Position numbers and translations under genes: made by a program. From positions 16,165 to 80,164 of the forward strand of contig NZ_JAGGKD010000010.1 in assembly GCF_017873415.1 (NCBI RefSeq): 64,000 nucleotides of DNA, given 5' to 3'. Below are positions 42,252-51,503 of this stretch, piece after piece. Numbering within the stretch: position 1 is the first letter of the stretch; each line of letters starts with the position of its first letter. Source of the stretch: Methanolobus bombayensis. GTDB lineage: Archaea; Halobacteriota; Methanosarcinia; Methanosarcinales; Methanosarcinaceae. Under the pieces are notes generated by a model. It saw only the letters and a program-made list of their open reading frames with translations, was not told the origin of the DNA and made no database searches.

Positions 42252-42769
42252 ACGATAAAGGACAATTACATACCCTCGAAGGATTGGGTGCTGCCGTTCT
42301 GATGACACTGACAATCCTTACGATCTCACAGAGTACAATGATCGTCACACCACAGAACGAGCTTGCCATTGATGTCCATCTTGAGCAAATGAGTTCTGAT
42401 GCGCTTACCGTAATGGATAGAAATCCTGTAGATTCTGCCCAGTATAATCTTACAGAGTGCATTGCATGTTGGGACATGAATGAAGCAGATTACCCAACAG
42501 ATACTGCGGGAAATCTTGATGAACTTGATGCAGGACTTCGATATCTTTTACCTAATGCATTGTACAACGTTGACCTGGCATACATAGAAAACGATGATCT
42601 GAAAGTTGATAAGGCCATCATTAACGGACCCGCCGGAAAGAACGCAGTGGTCACAAGACATTTCGTAACACTCACAAATTCAACCGTTTCTGAAATGGGA
42701 GGCGGCTGGAATCTTGGAGATAATGAACTGAAAGTAGTAGAAGTGAGGTTGACAACATGGAAGATCTGA
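42248..42769 (+). CDS. Pilin-like protein, cassette B position 2
   Basis: A 173-residue relative of the cassette A position 2 protein, with MNDKGQLHTLEGLGAAVLMT at the N-terminus. I place the start at ATG 42248 because GGAGGTG (42236-42242) is five bases upstream; a GTG at 42242 would add two residues. It ends in VVEVRLTTWKI, as its counterpart ends in VKMTLWRM. Its first codons overlap the previous gene and its last overlap the next. Confidence 0.75.
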   Translation: MNDKGQLHTLEGLGAAVLMTLTILTISQSTMIVTPQNELAIDVHLEQMSSDALTVMDRNPVDSAQYNLTECIACWDMNEADYPTDTAGNLDELDAGLRYLLPNALYNVDLAYIENDDLKVDKAIINGPAGKNAVVTRHFVTLTNSTVSEMGGGWNLGDNELKVVEVRLTTWKI

Positions 42770-43221
42770 GAAAAGATACAAGTGGTCAATGGATAGCACT
42801 TTCAGGTCTTGTTATATCACTCATAATCATAGGACTTGCCGTACTGGCAAATCAGGCAGCACTGGCAGGATATCACTCGTCCAATGCAGCTCTTGAATTC
42901 CCCAAGGAGAACATAAGAGAGCTTAACCAGCACACCAGAGATAATGCACAGACAATAAAGGATATGGCATTTTACATGAACAGCACAACCAATGAAACTG
43001 TTCCTGTTGCCTTTGAGCAGTTGTTTGACAATTACAGCACGCAGATGCAAAAGCTCTATGCTGTGCACGGGGAAGTTGTAGATGTGTCTCTTGTATCCAT
43101 AAATTCCACAACCGGGAATTATACCATGGAAGATATTGACATGGTCTTTGTAAATATCACATACGATGACGGTAGAACTCACTACTCAGCAGAGCCTGAA
43201 ATTATCGAGGTGATGGAATGA
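42757..43221 (+). CDS. Pilin-like protein, cassette B position 3
   Basis: A 154-residue relative of the cassette A position 3 protein. The signal DTSGQWIALSGLVISLIIIG is followed by a helical segment with ALEFPKENIRELNQHTRDNA and a short beta domain. It lacks the large outer part of its counterpart. GAGGT seven bases upstream of ATG 42757 lies within the previous gene, and the end overlaps the next by four bases. Confidence 0.7.
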   Translation: MEDLRKDTSGQWIALSGLVISLIIIGLAVLANQAALAGYHSSNAALEFPKENIRELNQHTRDNAQTIKDMAFYMNSTTNETVPVAFEQLFDNYSTQMQKLYAVHGEVVDVSLVSINSTTGNYTMEDIDMVFVNITYDDGRTHYSAEPEIIEVME

Positions 43222-43661
43222 AACGACTGTTTGCTGATGAAGAAGGGGTTTCAATCCTTTTCGAATACATTTTGTTCTCCCTGATATGCATCGGTTTCTT
43301 TATGATAGTGAGTGTCAACTCTGATGAGATATTCATGCAGACACCTAATGAAGTTGTGATGCAGAACGAGATGAGCGATATCGGAAACATGATGAGCACG
43401 ATGATAACGGATATGTATCTCATTCTTCCGGCAAACGGCCAGATTGATACGAAATACGATATCCCGCCTAAAGTCGGTACAGAGACATACATCATCAATG
43501 CGGATATTGCCTATACGGACCAGATAATTGAATTGGTCTCATCAGATTCAGGAAAGAAAGTAAGAGTTACGATCGGTGGAATTGCTACGACAATGCCGAT
43601 CAATGGTACTGCATCAAGCAGTTCAACAAATCACATGATCAGTTATGACTCGAGAAGATAG
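43218..43661 (+). CDS. Pilin-like protein, cassette B position 4
   Basis: A 147-residue relative of the cassette A position 4 protein, starting KRLFADEEGVSILFEYILFS with Glu in the +5 region of the pilin signal, then a membrane helix and a compact beta domain ending in a Ser/Thr-rich tail. GAGGTG lies about five bases before the ATG, inside the previous gene. Its end overlaps the next gene by 17 bases. Confidence 0.72.
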   Translation: MKRLFADEEGVSILFEYILFSLICIGFFMIVSVNSDEIFMQTPNEVVMQNEMSDIGNMMSTMITDMYLILPANGQIDTKYDIPPKVGTETYIINADIAYTDQIIELVSSDSGKKVRVTIGGIATTMPINGTASSSSTNHMISYDSRR

Positions 43662-44385
43662 AAGTAATGCAGCAGTTTCCGAAACACTTGGATATATCCT
43701 TTTATTTGCAATAGTGACCCTTTCAATGGGTGTTATCTATGCAATAGGATATCCTGCGCTGCAATCAAATATGGACGCGAATGTTTTTGAAAGTGCAGAA
43801 CAGAATTTCATTGTTCTCCAGAGCAACATGGAAAGAGTGGCCTTTGACCAGACACCTGTAAAGGTACTCAAACTAAAGCTCCAGAGTTCTTCTATAGAAG
43901 TTAGCAATGAGTCAGCCATATCAGTAACAACAAGCGATGGTTTTTCGTGGAATGGAGCGACCGGTGAGATAGTATTCTCTAAAGATGAGAAGACAATTAG
44001 TTATGAGAATGGAGCGGTTTTCAAGAAATATCCACGTGAGGCAACTGTGATGATATCTGAACCTTCTATATATGCCACATCATTTGAAAACACAACTGTG
44101 ACAAACATAGGAATCGTGTCTGTTAACGGTCATTCACAATTATCAGGAAAGGGAATTGCCACAGTAAATCTCAAGCACAACTCAAGCAGCATGAATATGA
44201 GTTCATCAACTACCGATGTCATTGTACTCATAAACAGCACTCATGCTTCCAAATGGAAAGAATACCTTGAAGAAGCAGGTTTTTCAATAGATAATAACGC
44301 AACAACATCTTCAAGTGTTTCTGCTCATATCAACGATACAATGCTTATCATGAGTAATCACGATGTTGATGTAGACATATCATAA
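43645..44385 (+). CDS. Pilin-like protein, cassette B position 5
   Basis: A 246-residue member of the paralogue group with 38939 and 39740. The signal NAAVSETLGYILLFAIVTLS is followed by YAIGYPALQ, the F-IVLQSNMERVAF segment and the mid motif FKKYPREATVMISEP. The overlap of 17 bases with the previous gene suggests coupled translation. It is the last gene of the island and is followed by a terminator. Confidence 0.75.
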   Translation: MTREDRSNAAVSETLGYILLFAIVTLSMGVIYAIGYPALQSNMDANVFESAEQNFIVLQSNMERVAFDQTPVKVLKLKLQSSSIEVSNESAISVTTSDGFSWNGATGEIVFSKDEKTISYENGAVFKKYPREATVMISEPSIYATSFENTTVTNIGIVSVNGHSQLSGKGIATVNLKHNSSSMNMSSSTTDVIVLINSTHASKWKEYLEEAGFSIDNNATTSSSVSAHINDTMLIMSNHDVDVDIS

Positions 44386-44404
44386 GCATATATTTAAACA
44401 GAAA

Positions 44405-44438
44405 ATCCGGTCTGCATTGCCAGCCGGATGCTTCTTTT
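44405..44438 (+). terminator. Terminator of the pilin-like island
   Basis: ATCCGG-(T)-CTG pairs with CAG-CCGGAT (44405-44429) with one bulged T and a six-base loop, followed by GCTTCTTTT. It lies 20 bases after the last pilin-like stop. Confidence 0.65.
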
Positions 44439-44552
44439 ATAATCTGAATTTAATGTTTAGAAACATCTTTCTGATTATTCTTACATTTTTATAGCTTGAA
44501 CGTAGCAACCGATTAAAGCACAAAACTGATTATAATGAGAATATAATCGTGA

Positions 44553-44580
44553 AAATAAATAAATAAATAAATAAATAAAT
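44553..44580. repeat. Seven tandem AAAT units
   Basis: An uninterrupted (AAAT)7 tract in the spacer between two convergent terminators. It also places stop codons in every forward frame. No function is evident; slippage could change its length between strains. Confidence 0.8.
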
Positions 44581-44600
44581 TAAGCATTAATGTGTTAACT

Positions 44601-44643
44601 GAAAATAGAAAAGTAAAGAAGCTCCGGTTATTACCGAAACTTC
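44601..44643 (-). terminator. Terminator of the giant VWA protein gene
   Basis: On the minus strand GAAGTTTCGGT-AATA-ACCGGAGCTTC forms an 11-bp stem with two G-T pairs (44618-44643), followed by TTTACTTTTCTATTTTC. It lies 36 bases after the stop. Confidence 0.7.
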
Positions 44644-44679
44644 TGGATAAACTGCAGATACTTTTACCACAACTGCAGA

Positions 44680-47600
44680 TCAGCTAATACTTATCATACC
44701 TTTTGGCCTGACGGCCAGTACATCTCTTGCAACCAGCACATCACTCACGTTGTTGATATTATAGGCATATGCAGTTATGTAAGCTCTTCCGGCAATAGCA
44801 CTTGTAAAGTCCACAGTATCAGAACCTACCACTGTTACATTGATCGGGTTCTCGTAGTTTCCAAAATATCCGATGTTACTGTAAAGATATACAAATCCAT
44901 AGCTTGAATTACCCAGTGTGTCTTCAAGTGAGAGAGTAAGAGTTGTTGAATTTTCGATCAGCATTATTCTTTTGTCAGCGTCCATATCAAGACTTCCCAG
45001 TGAATAAGAAGTCACACTGGCAGCACCACCGCCAACGCTGGCAGCTCCGCCACCACCTACTACTACAGTGATATTCTCACCACTAAGATCCGTATATGTA
45101 ACAGTTGAAGTTGGCATAATAATCGGCACATAACCTGCACCATCCACTTTCATCTGATACCATATTCCCCATTTATCACCCGGACCCATATTTGGCAACT
45201 GCCACTCAAGAGAAGAAGTGGAACCTGATGTAGTGATTGTAGGCTCTGCATTACCTGCAGGAGGTGATGTTGGAGTATAAAAAACAGTCTGATTACCTGT
45301 TGTTGCATTACTACTACCTGATTGGTAAGTTGCCTTTGCAACCGCAAGAGGTGTTATATAATTGTGAGGCACCTGGAGATCAAGTACCGGACCTCCTGCA
45401 GAGAAATTAGTTATCTGCATTGCAATTCCCTGGAAGATATCTTTCAGGACACTGGAATTAGGTGCGAAATAATATTCACCGCCGGTTATAGTTGCAATCT
45501 CTTCAAGGATCGGGTCAACTTCTGCTTCGCTGTTACCAAATCCCACTGTATAGATCACAGTATCATTGTCTTTTGCCCTGTATGCTTCCTCAAGTAGTGA
45601 ATGATAACCTGCATTGTCAAGTCCATCTGTCATGATGACTATAGTGGAGTTACCATCGGCAGATGAGAGTTCATTGTTAGCCAGATACAAACCTTCATCG
45701 ATGGCTGTGAGTCCGTCAGCAGTTATGGTATCAATCGCATTTTCAAGATGAGACAGTGAATCGTTCTCAAATGTTGAAGTTACACTGCCTGTCCATTCAT
45801 TCCAGGAAACAGGAGTGGTTACCGGTTCTTGATCAGTGTCACTGAAAACAATGTCAAAACACTCATAATATCTGGAGGATGATGATTCAACTTCAGTAAC
45901 AATGTCCCAGGAAGAACCATCCCATCTCTGGATATTAAGATCATTATAACCATCTGAAGCCATTAGGAAAATAGCATCTGATGAAGGATCAGGAGTCAAT
46001 TGAACCCAGCGTGTGTAGGCACTTCCAAGACTTGATGCAGAAGATTCAGAACTCCATGAACTGCCATCCCATGTACGATACTTAGGAACTGAATTAGACT
46101 CACCCCAGACCACAATACCTGTACCACTGGACTGTTCAAAAGCAACATCCACAGATCTGCGACTGTATTCATAGACATCTCTCTCTACTCTCAGAGGTGT
46201 TTCCCAGGAAGAACCATCCCAGTCAGTAACATAAATGTCATAAGACCTGTCCTCTGCTGCAAGTATTATATCATCCGAATAAGGATCTGCTGCCATCTTT
46301 ATCCAGTATACTCTTTCATCAGGGGTATACATGTCTGAAGGAGAACTCCATGAGTTTCCGTTCCATATGCGGTACCGTACAGTATCAGTATCCATATCAG
46401 ACCAGACAACCATTGCCCTTCCTGAATCCTGCTCATATACAACATCAAAACACTGATAACTTGTTGCCCTGGCATCATCCGTAATGAAAACAGGGTTGCC
46501 CCACGAATCTCCATCCCAGACCTGTGCACGCATATCCCTTTCATCATCCAAAGTTACAAGGATCATCTCATCGGAATCAGGATTTGCTTCAAGTCTGATC
46601 CAGCCGACATCCCCATCTCCGGGATTAGTATCGTCCACTTCAGCATCCGAGCTCCAGGAAGAGCCATCCCAGACACGATACATAGGAACACCATCATTTT
46701 CATCCTTATCCATGTAAGTTATTATTGCATCACCGGATACCTGTTCATACTTCAGGTCAAAACCTCTCTGACCATAAGAATCCAGATTGTTGGAGAACTG
46801 GCTAACAGTCCCCCAGGAAGAACCATCCCAGACCTGTACGTTAACATCATAACTTGTATCTGAAGTTGCCATTATGATCTCCGAGTCCGTTGGACTGGAT
46901 TCTAGAACTACATAAGAAGGACTGGCACCTATATAATTGGCAGAATCTTCAGATGACCACTCAGTACCATCCCAGGTTCTTATCTTTGGTGTGCCGCCAC
47001 CTCCTCCACTATCATAATATGCTGTCATTACAGTATCAATACCAGTTGTGGAAACATTGACTGTGAATTCCGTGTCTGCCTGGACACCAGCACCTTTGGA
47101 AACATCAATGTTGTATGTTTCTCCAGCAGAAAGCAGTGATGAGACTTCACATACACTTGTACCGGTATCTGATGAAAGCACATCAACACCATCATAGAGA
47201 GTGACATTCACCGTAGTAGAATCATCCCAGGATAAGTTGAATACATAATAACCATCTGTGTCCGGTGTGAAATATCCGGTCCATGTACTGTTTGCAAGCA
47301 CATAACTGGTCTGGTTGGCACTTGAAACAACATCCTCGTAGCTGTAAAGCGCAAGTCCTGCTTTGTCACCTCTTGTTTCATCAAAACTTGACATGAAGGC
47401 ATGTGAGGATAACTGTGTTGCACTCTTTTTGTCTATGTAAGTTGTGATTGTGAAATCCACCAGACCTGAACCCTTACCCGTTACATTTACAGTCCAGTTA
47501 CCTTTTTCTACTGTATCTCCGTCATCATCAGGATAAATATAGGACAGTGGATGGATCCATATGTATTCCCCGGTTGTGCTGTTTGGATAGTAACCCGTTG

Positions 47601-50574
47601 TATTATCATTGACACCATATACCATTCCGGATGGACTTGTAAGCTGAAGATCGAAATCCGCAGAACTGTCATCCCAATCAAGCTGGACCTTAAGATCGTT
47701 GATCGTTTCATTGATAAATATAGTATCCTCGAAATAATCCGGTTCCACCACGTTTACAGTACAATCATAACCATCTGCATCCAGATCAACAGTATTTGAA
47801 TAATATTCAATACGAGTACCATTCCAATATACTTCCACATCGCTGACCTCACTTGTCCAGCTTCCCTGCCCATCGTACTCGTGATAATCGTAGAATGTAA
47901 TTGTATTAGACCCAGCTTCTAAAACGTTAGTGAGATCATACTCATAGTTGGCCCATTGACCATTTAAACTTGAAGTATCATGGGAAGGAAGTGATGTGAA
48001 ATAATTACCATTGATCTTTATGAGACATTCTCCTTCAGTGGAAGCACCTGAATCTAGCTCAAAAACAGTATCCAGGTCATATCCATCAAATTTGAGTGTG
48101 TATTCCTGGAGTTCCAGCGAATCCTCAAAAGTATAATCATAAGGAGTGAAACCTTCCACACCATATTCTATCTCAGATGCATCATAATCACTAAGTTCCT
48201 GAGCAATGGTATTGTATATCTCACCGAGGTCAGAACTGTCCGGTGCGTTGTAGTATGTACCGTCTGTCTCTGATGCGATATGACGCAGCAGGGCTTCATC
48301 AAGACTGCTACCAAGACCAATAGTATAGATAGTCACATCATTTGCATTCGCATATGCTATGGCATTTTCACCGTTCTGGTCAGAGCCTGCATTTGTTTCT
48401 CCGTCAGTAAGAACGATCATTACTTTTCTGGCACTTGAACGACCATGGTTTATAAGAAGATCGTTTGCATCCGCCATACCTTCTCCCATAGCTGTTGAGC
48501 CACCATCGGATATTGAATCTATTGCACTTTTGACTGAAACTTTGTTGTCATAGGCATTAAGCAATGTCATATCCTTGTTGACACTGCTTGAACTTGCAAA
48601 TGAAACAATACCAACCTCAGAGTTGGATACAAGATTATCAGTGAATTCTTTTGCAGCATCTCTTGCATCCTGAATAGGTGTTCCTGACATACTTCCCGAA
48701 CGGTCAAGAACAAGAACAACATCCAGGGGTGGTCCTGCATAGTAGTCCGGGTCCATACTGCCGGAGCGATCAAGAACAAGCATAGCACTTGCTGCAGGTC
48801 TTGTAATTGGCAGCTCACCTTCTATGGAGATTACAGTTGTGATGTTTACAAGGGAACCTGAACTCACTGAGACTGGTTTTACTTTTAGGCTAACACTGAG
48901 GAAAGGTTCGGATTTAACACTGATATTTGTAGACAAACTAATGTTCCCACTGGTTGCAAGGATGCTTGTGTTACCAGATACGTTTCCAGTAAACAAACCA
49001 TATATACGTCCATCGGAATCCGTAGTAGCATTTATAAGATCAGTGTCATTGTAACCATTGACAGTAAATGTTCCTACTGTTGTGTTTGTGTTGTTGAAAA
49101 GAACATGGATATTAGGAAGTGAATGACCCCATTCATCAAGTGCTACAAGTGTTAGGTTAGCTTCATGATTCCCGTTAAGACCCTGAGAGAGTACTGCATT
49201 GGGGTTTGCATAGAAGTCCATTGAATCAAGCGGACCAGCTGTGAAATAAAGAGTAGTGCTGTTGGTGAAATTAGTTAAACCTGATTCGTTCTTATATGTT
49301 GCTGTTACGGAAAGTGATTCAATATAAGGAGTAGGACCCACCACAGTGTTTGCCCTTCCCTGGCTATTCAATGGGACATACACAGTAGTTCCATCATCAG
49401 TGTTGAATCTGACCTGTTCTTTGATCGGAGTTGAAAGAGGAATTATCGGGTTCATGAACTGGTCCGCAGGTCTGGCCGAAAGCGTATAGGAATCCTCGTT
49501 GTTTGAATACGAATACCCGGGAGTGTAGCTCATGAAGAAATTATCAATGACATCCGCAATACCTGTAATAGTAACATTATGCTGCAGTGAGGTATTCAGA
49601 ACACTTATGGAAATGACGTTTCCACCTGCTCTTTTGTCTGTTGTGAAGACGTTTGGAACTATGCCGCTTGAATCTGTTGTACCATTATAGTATGTAAGAC
49701 TGGCTGAATTGTAAAAATTGGGACTGTTATAAATAGTGTTTTCAGGTGGTGTTACTGTAAAACTGATGTTTACATCTTCTATCGGATTGTAGAATGAATC
49801 ATAGACAATTGCAGAAATGTTAGAACTGGTATTCACAGTATATTCCTTGTTGTATATGACCTTCATAAGCCCGGGGGAGCCGGGAAAAATGTTAAGATAT
49901 GTAGTGTTTGTTACAGAGCCTACTGTGGAATAAATGGTGATATTATCGGCAACTGTGGAATTAAGAGTAAGAAGGAAATCCTCTGAAGGCTCAGAAACAT
50001 AAGTGACGTTCCTTTCGTCGGAACTCACGTTCAGGTAGGAAATAGTAGATGAGTCTACTGACATCTCCAGATCGTGCAATGGAGTTCCAAAGATATCTTT
50101 CACTACTATATTAAGACTAACCGGTGTACTGTAATTGATATTTCCGAAAATATCAGTTGGCAGAAATGTAATGTTGGTGATGTTACCTGCTGTGTTCACA
50201 TAGGAATCAGCATGGACTATTATAGATGAAGAGGGAAGTGGTGAAAAACTTACATTTGTCTGATTATAGAAACTGCCCGAACTGGCATTTATGTTTGCAG
50301 TTCCTGACTCAGTTGAGTTAATTGAAACTTCTGCTATTCCTGAAGCGTTTGAAAAAACCGATGATGAACTAAGGACCCCAAGATCTGTTGTGAAGTTTAC
50401 AAGCGTGTTGTTCTCAGGAGTACCGTTGTCCGTGACAAGTACACTTATGTTTACTGCATCACCAGCATCTGTTTGTATGTCAGTCGTTAGAAATTCAACA
50501 TCCAGCGCAAAAGCAGATATCGAAAACATGATAAATATAGAAAATATGCATACCAGTTTTTTAGAATAGTCCAT
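44680..50574 (-). CDS. Giant secreted VWA-domain protein with Ig-like and beta-propeller parts
   Basis: A 1964-residue surface protein with a signal peptide (about 1-24, ending SAFA). From N to C: several invasin-like Ig domains (VNFTTDLGVLSSSSVFSNAS and repeats, about 25-600); a VWA domain (about 610-810) with the metal motif DRSGS and TDGETN; jelly-roll-like segments; eight WDGSSW-type repeats about 45-50 residues apart (about 1190-1560), probably a beta-propeller; a VWA C-terminal half with TDGLDN (about 1648); and final Ig-like domains. Many N-X-S/T sites suggest heavy glycosylation. No membrane anchor is visible at the C-terminus. It may bind a surface or another cell. It converges on the pilin-like island and is transcribed separately. 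Confidence 0.85.
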   Translation of the reverse strand: MDYSKKLVCIFSIFIMFSISAFALDVEFLTTDIQTDAGDAVNISVLVTDNGTPENNTLVNFTTDLGVLSSSSVFSNASGIAEVSINSTESGTANINASSGSFYNQTNVSFSPLPSSSIIVHADSYVNTAGNITNITFLPTDIFGNINYSTPVSLNIVVKDIFGTPLHDLEMSVDSSTISYLNVSSDERNVTYVSEPSEDFLLTLNSTVADNITIYSTVGSVTNTTYLNIFPGSPGLMKVIYNKEYTVNTSSNISAIVYDSFYNPIEDVNISFTVTPPENTIYNSPNFYNSASLTYYNGTTDSSGIVPNVFTTDKRAGGNVISISVLNTSLQHNVTITGIADVIDNFFMSYTPGYSYSNNEDSYTLSARPADQFMNPIIPLSTPIKEQVRFNTDDGTTVYVPLNSQGRANTVVGPTPYIESLSVTATYKNESGLTNFTNSTTLYFTAGPLDSMDFYANPNAVLSQGLNGNHEANLTLVALDEWGHSLPNIHVLFNNTNTTVGTFTVNGYNDTDLINATTDSDGRIYGLFTGNVSGNTSILATSGNISLSTNISVKSEPFLSVSLKVKPVSVSSGSLVNITTVISIEGELPITRPAASAMLVLDRSGSMDPDYYAGPPLDVVLVLDRSGSMSGTPIQDARDAAKEFTDNLVSNSEVGIVSFASSSSVNKDMTLLNAYDNKVSVKSAIDSISDGGSTAMGEGMADANDLLINHGRSSARKVMIVLTDGETNAGSDQNGENAIAYANANDVTIYTIGLGSSLDEALLRHIASETDGTYYNAPDSSDLGEIYNTIAQELSDYDASEIEYGVEGFTPYDYTFEDSLELQEYTLKFDGYDLDTVFELDSGASTEGECLIKINGNYFTSLPSHDTSSLNGQWANYEYDLTNVLEAGSNTITFYDYHEYDGQGSWTSEVSDVEVYWNGTRIEYYSNTVDLDADGYDCTVNVVEPDYFEDTIFINETINDLKVQLDWDDSSADFDLQLTSPSGMVYGVNDNTTGYYPNSTTGEYIWIHPLSYIYPDDDGDTVEKGNWTVNVTGKGSGLVDFTITTYIDKKSATQLSSHAFMSSFDETRGDKAGLALYSYEDVVSSANQTSYVLANSTWTGYFTPDTDGYYVFNLSWDDSTTVNVTLYDGVDVLSSDTGTSVCEVSSLLSAGETYNIDVSKGAGVQADTEFTVNVSTTGIDTVMTAYYDSGGGGGTPKIRTWDGTEWSSEDSANYIGASPSYVVLESSPTDSEIIMATSDTSYDVNVQVWDGSSWGTVSQFSNNLDSYGQRGFDLKYEQVSGDAIITYMDKDENDGVPMYRVWDGSSWSSDAEVDDTNPGDGDVGWIRLEANPDSDEMILVTLDDERDMRAQVWDGDSWGNPVFITDDARATSYQCFDVVYEQDSGRAMVVWSDMDTDTVRYRIWNGNSWSSPSDMYTPDERVYWIKMAADPYSDDIILAAEDRSYDIYVTDWDGSSWETPLRVERDVYEYSRRSVDVAFEQSSGTGIVVWGESNSVPKYRTWDGSSWSSESSASSLGSAYTRWVQLTPDPSSDAIFLMASDGYNDLNIQRWDGSSWDIVTEVESSSSRYYECFDIVFSDTDQEPVTTPVSWNEWTGSVTSTFENDSLSHLENAIDTITADGLTAIDEGLYLANNELSSADGNSTIVIMTDGLDNAGYHSLLEEAYRAKDNDTVIYTVGFGNSEAEVDPILEEIATITGGEYYFAPNSSVLKDIFQGIAMQITNFSAGGPVLDLQVPHNYITPLAVAKATYQSGSSNATTGNQTVFYTPTSPPAGNAEPTITTSGSTSSLEWQLPNMGPGDKWGIWYQMKVDGAGYVPIIMPTSTVTYTDLSGENITVVVGGGGAASVGGGAASVTSYSLGSLDMDADKRIMLIENSTTLTLSLEDTLGNSSYGFVYLYSNIGYFGNYENPINVTVVGSDTVDFTSAIAGRAYITAYAYNINNVSDVLVARDVLAVRPKGMISIS

Positions 50575-50643
50575 AGAAACACCTCATGTTCACCCTTTTT
50601 GTACCAACCTTAATCGGAATGTGATTTTTACCAATTGAATACT

Positions 50644-50666
50644 ATATATATGTGTTACATATATAT
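50644..50666. promoter_or_regulatory. Symmetrical TATA region between the VWA gene and the cyclophilin gene
   Basis: ATATATATGT-GTT-ACATATATAT is a perfect 10-bp inverted repeat about 70 bases upstream of the VWA gene and 120 upstream of the cyclophilin gene. It can serve as a TATA box in either direction. A short palindrome GTCAT-TTATT-ATGAC follows at 50681-50695. Confidence 0.45.
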
Positions 50667-50783
50667 TATTGCTTATATAAGTCATTTATTATGACACATA
50701 GACGGTGTTTTTGGAAGTCTTAGCCGCACCACGAAACACTTAAATCCTACCCATCCATTAACCATTTCAGTAAGGTGAAATTC

Positions 50784-51215
50784 ATGAAGAAAGCAATCAT
50801 CGAGACTGGTAAAGGAAACATTGTCCTTGAATTGTTCGAAAAGGATGCACCAAAGACTGTTGCAAACTTTGAGAAGCTCATTAAGGAAGGATTCTATGAC
50901 GGACTTACTTTCCACAGAGTAATCCCTGACTTCGTCATCCAGGGTGGATGTCCAAAAGGAGACGGAACAGGCGGACCAGGGTACACTATTAAGTGTGAGA
51001 CCAAGAACAACCCACGTAAACACGGCACAGGTGCACTTTCAATGGCACATGCAGGAAAGAACACCGGTGGAAGCCAGTTCTTCATCACACACTCCCCACA
51101 GCCACACCTTGATGGCGTACACACCGTCTTCGGTCAGGTAATCGAAGGCCAGGATGTTGTCAACAAGATCAAGGCAAAAGACAAGATGAACAAGGTCACT
51201 GTTGTAGAAGAATAA
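50784..51215 (+). CDS. Peptidyl-prolyl cis-trans isomerase, cyclophilin type
   Basis: A 143-residue cytoplasmic cyclophilin that speeds proline isomerisation during folding. The core motifs are [21 protein letters not shown] (about 46-66, holding the catalytic Arg and the Phe of the pocket), [20 protein letters not shown] (about 84-103) and [19 protein letters not shown]. It has no signal peptide. I place the start at ATG 50784 because GGTGA (50774-50778) is five bases upstream; a GTG at 50775 lies in that ribosome site. Confidence 0.95.
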   Translation: MKKAIIETGKGNIVLELFEKDAPKTVANFEKLIKEGFYDGLTFHRVIPDFVIQGGCPKGDGTGGPGYTIKCETKNNPRKHGTGALSMAHAGKNTGGSQFFITHSPQPHLDGVHTVFGQVIEGQDVVNKIKAKDKMNKVTVVEE

Positions 51216-51295
51216 TTATTTTGTTTTGGCAGCTTTTGTACTGCTAGTTTCTATTTTTAGTGGGATGGTCTTTTTATTAGTGGAATTGCAATTTT

Positions 51296-51483
51296 AGCAA
51301 AATAATAACATCCCTTGTTGAATTGTTGGAAGAAAAGGGTGTTTTTGATTGTGAAGAGTAGGAAATAAGTTGCTTGAGAAGTTAGATGCTGTTAAAGGGT
51401 TAACTAAAATGGATATAAGGATTTGCTACATTATTAGTTTGAGGACTTGGAAGAATAAACTTGTCTATATAGGATTAATCTAA
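51296..51483 (+). pseudogene. Possible frameshifted remnant of a small helical protein
   Basis: Codons from 51296 read SKIITSLVELLEEKGVFDCEE and stop at 51359. From about 51364 another frame reads NKLLEKLDAVKGLTKMDIRI and stays open to a stop at 51481. The two pieces look like one helical protein broken by a frameshift near 51356-51364. No start codon or ribosome site is visible. This is weak evidence; chance is possible. Confidence 0.25.
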
Positions 51484-51503
51484 AGAGGTTTTGTAGGATA
51501 TAA

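Noticed and set aside
44553..44580. (AAAT)7 as a possible CRISPR or origin repeat
   Set aside because: It is a plain tetranucleotide tract without spacers or flanking origin features, lying between two terminators.
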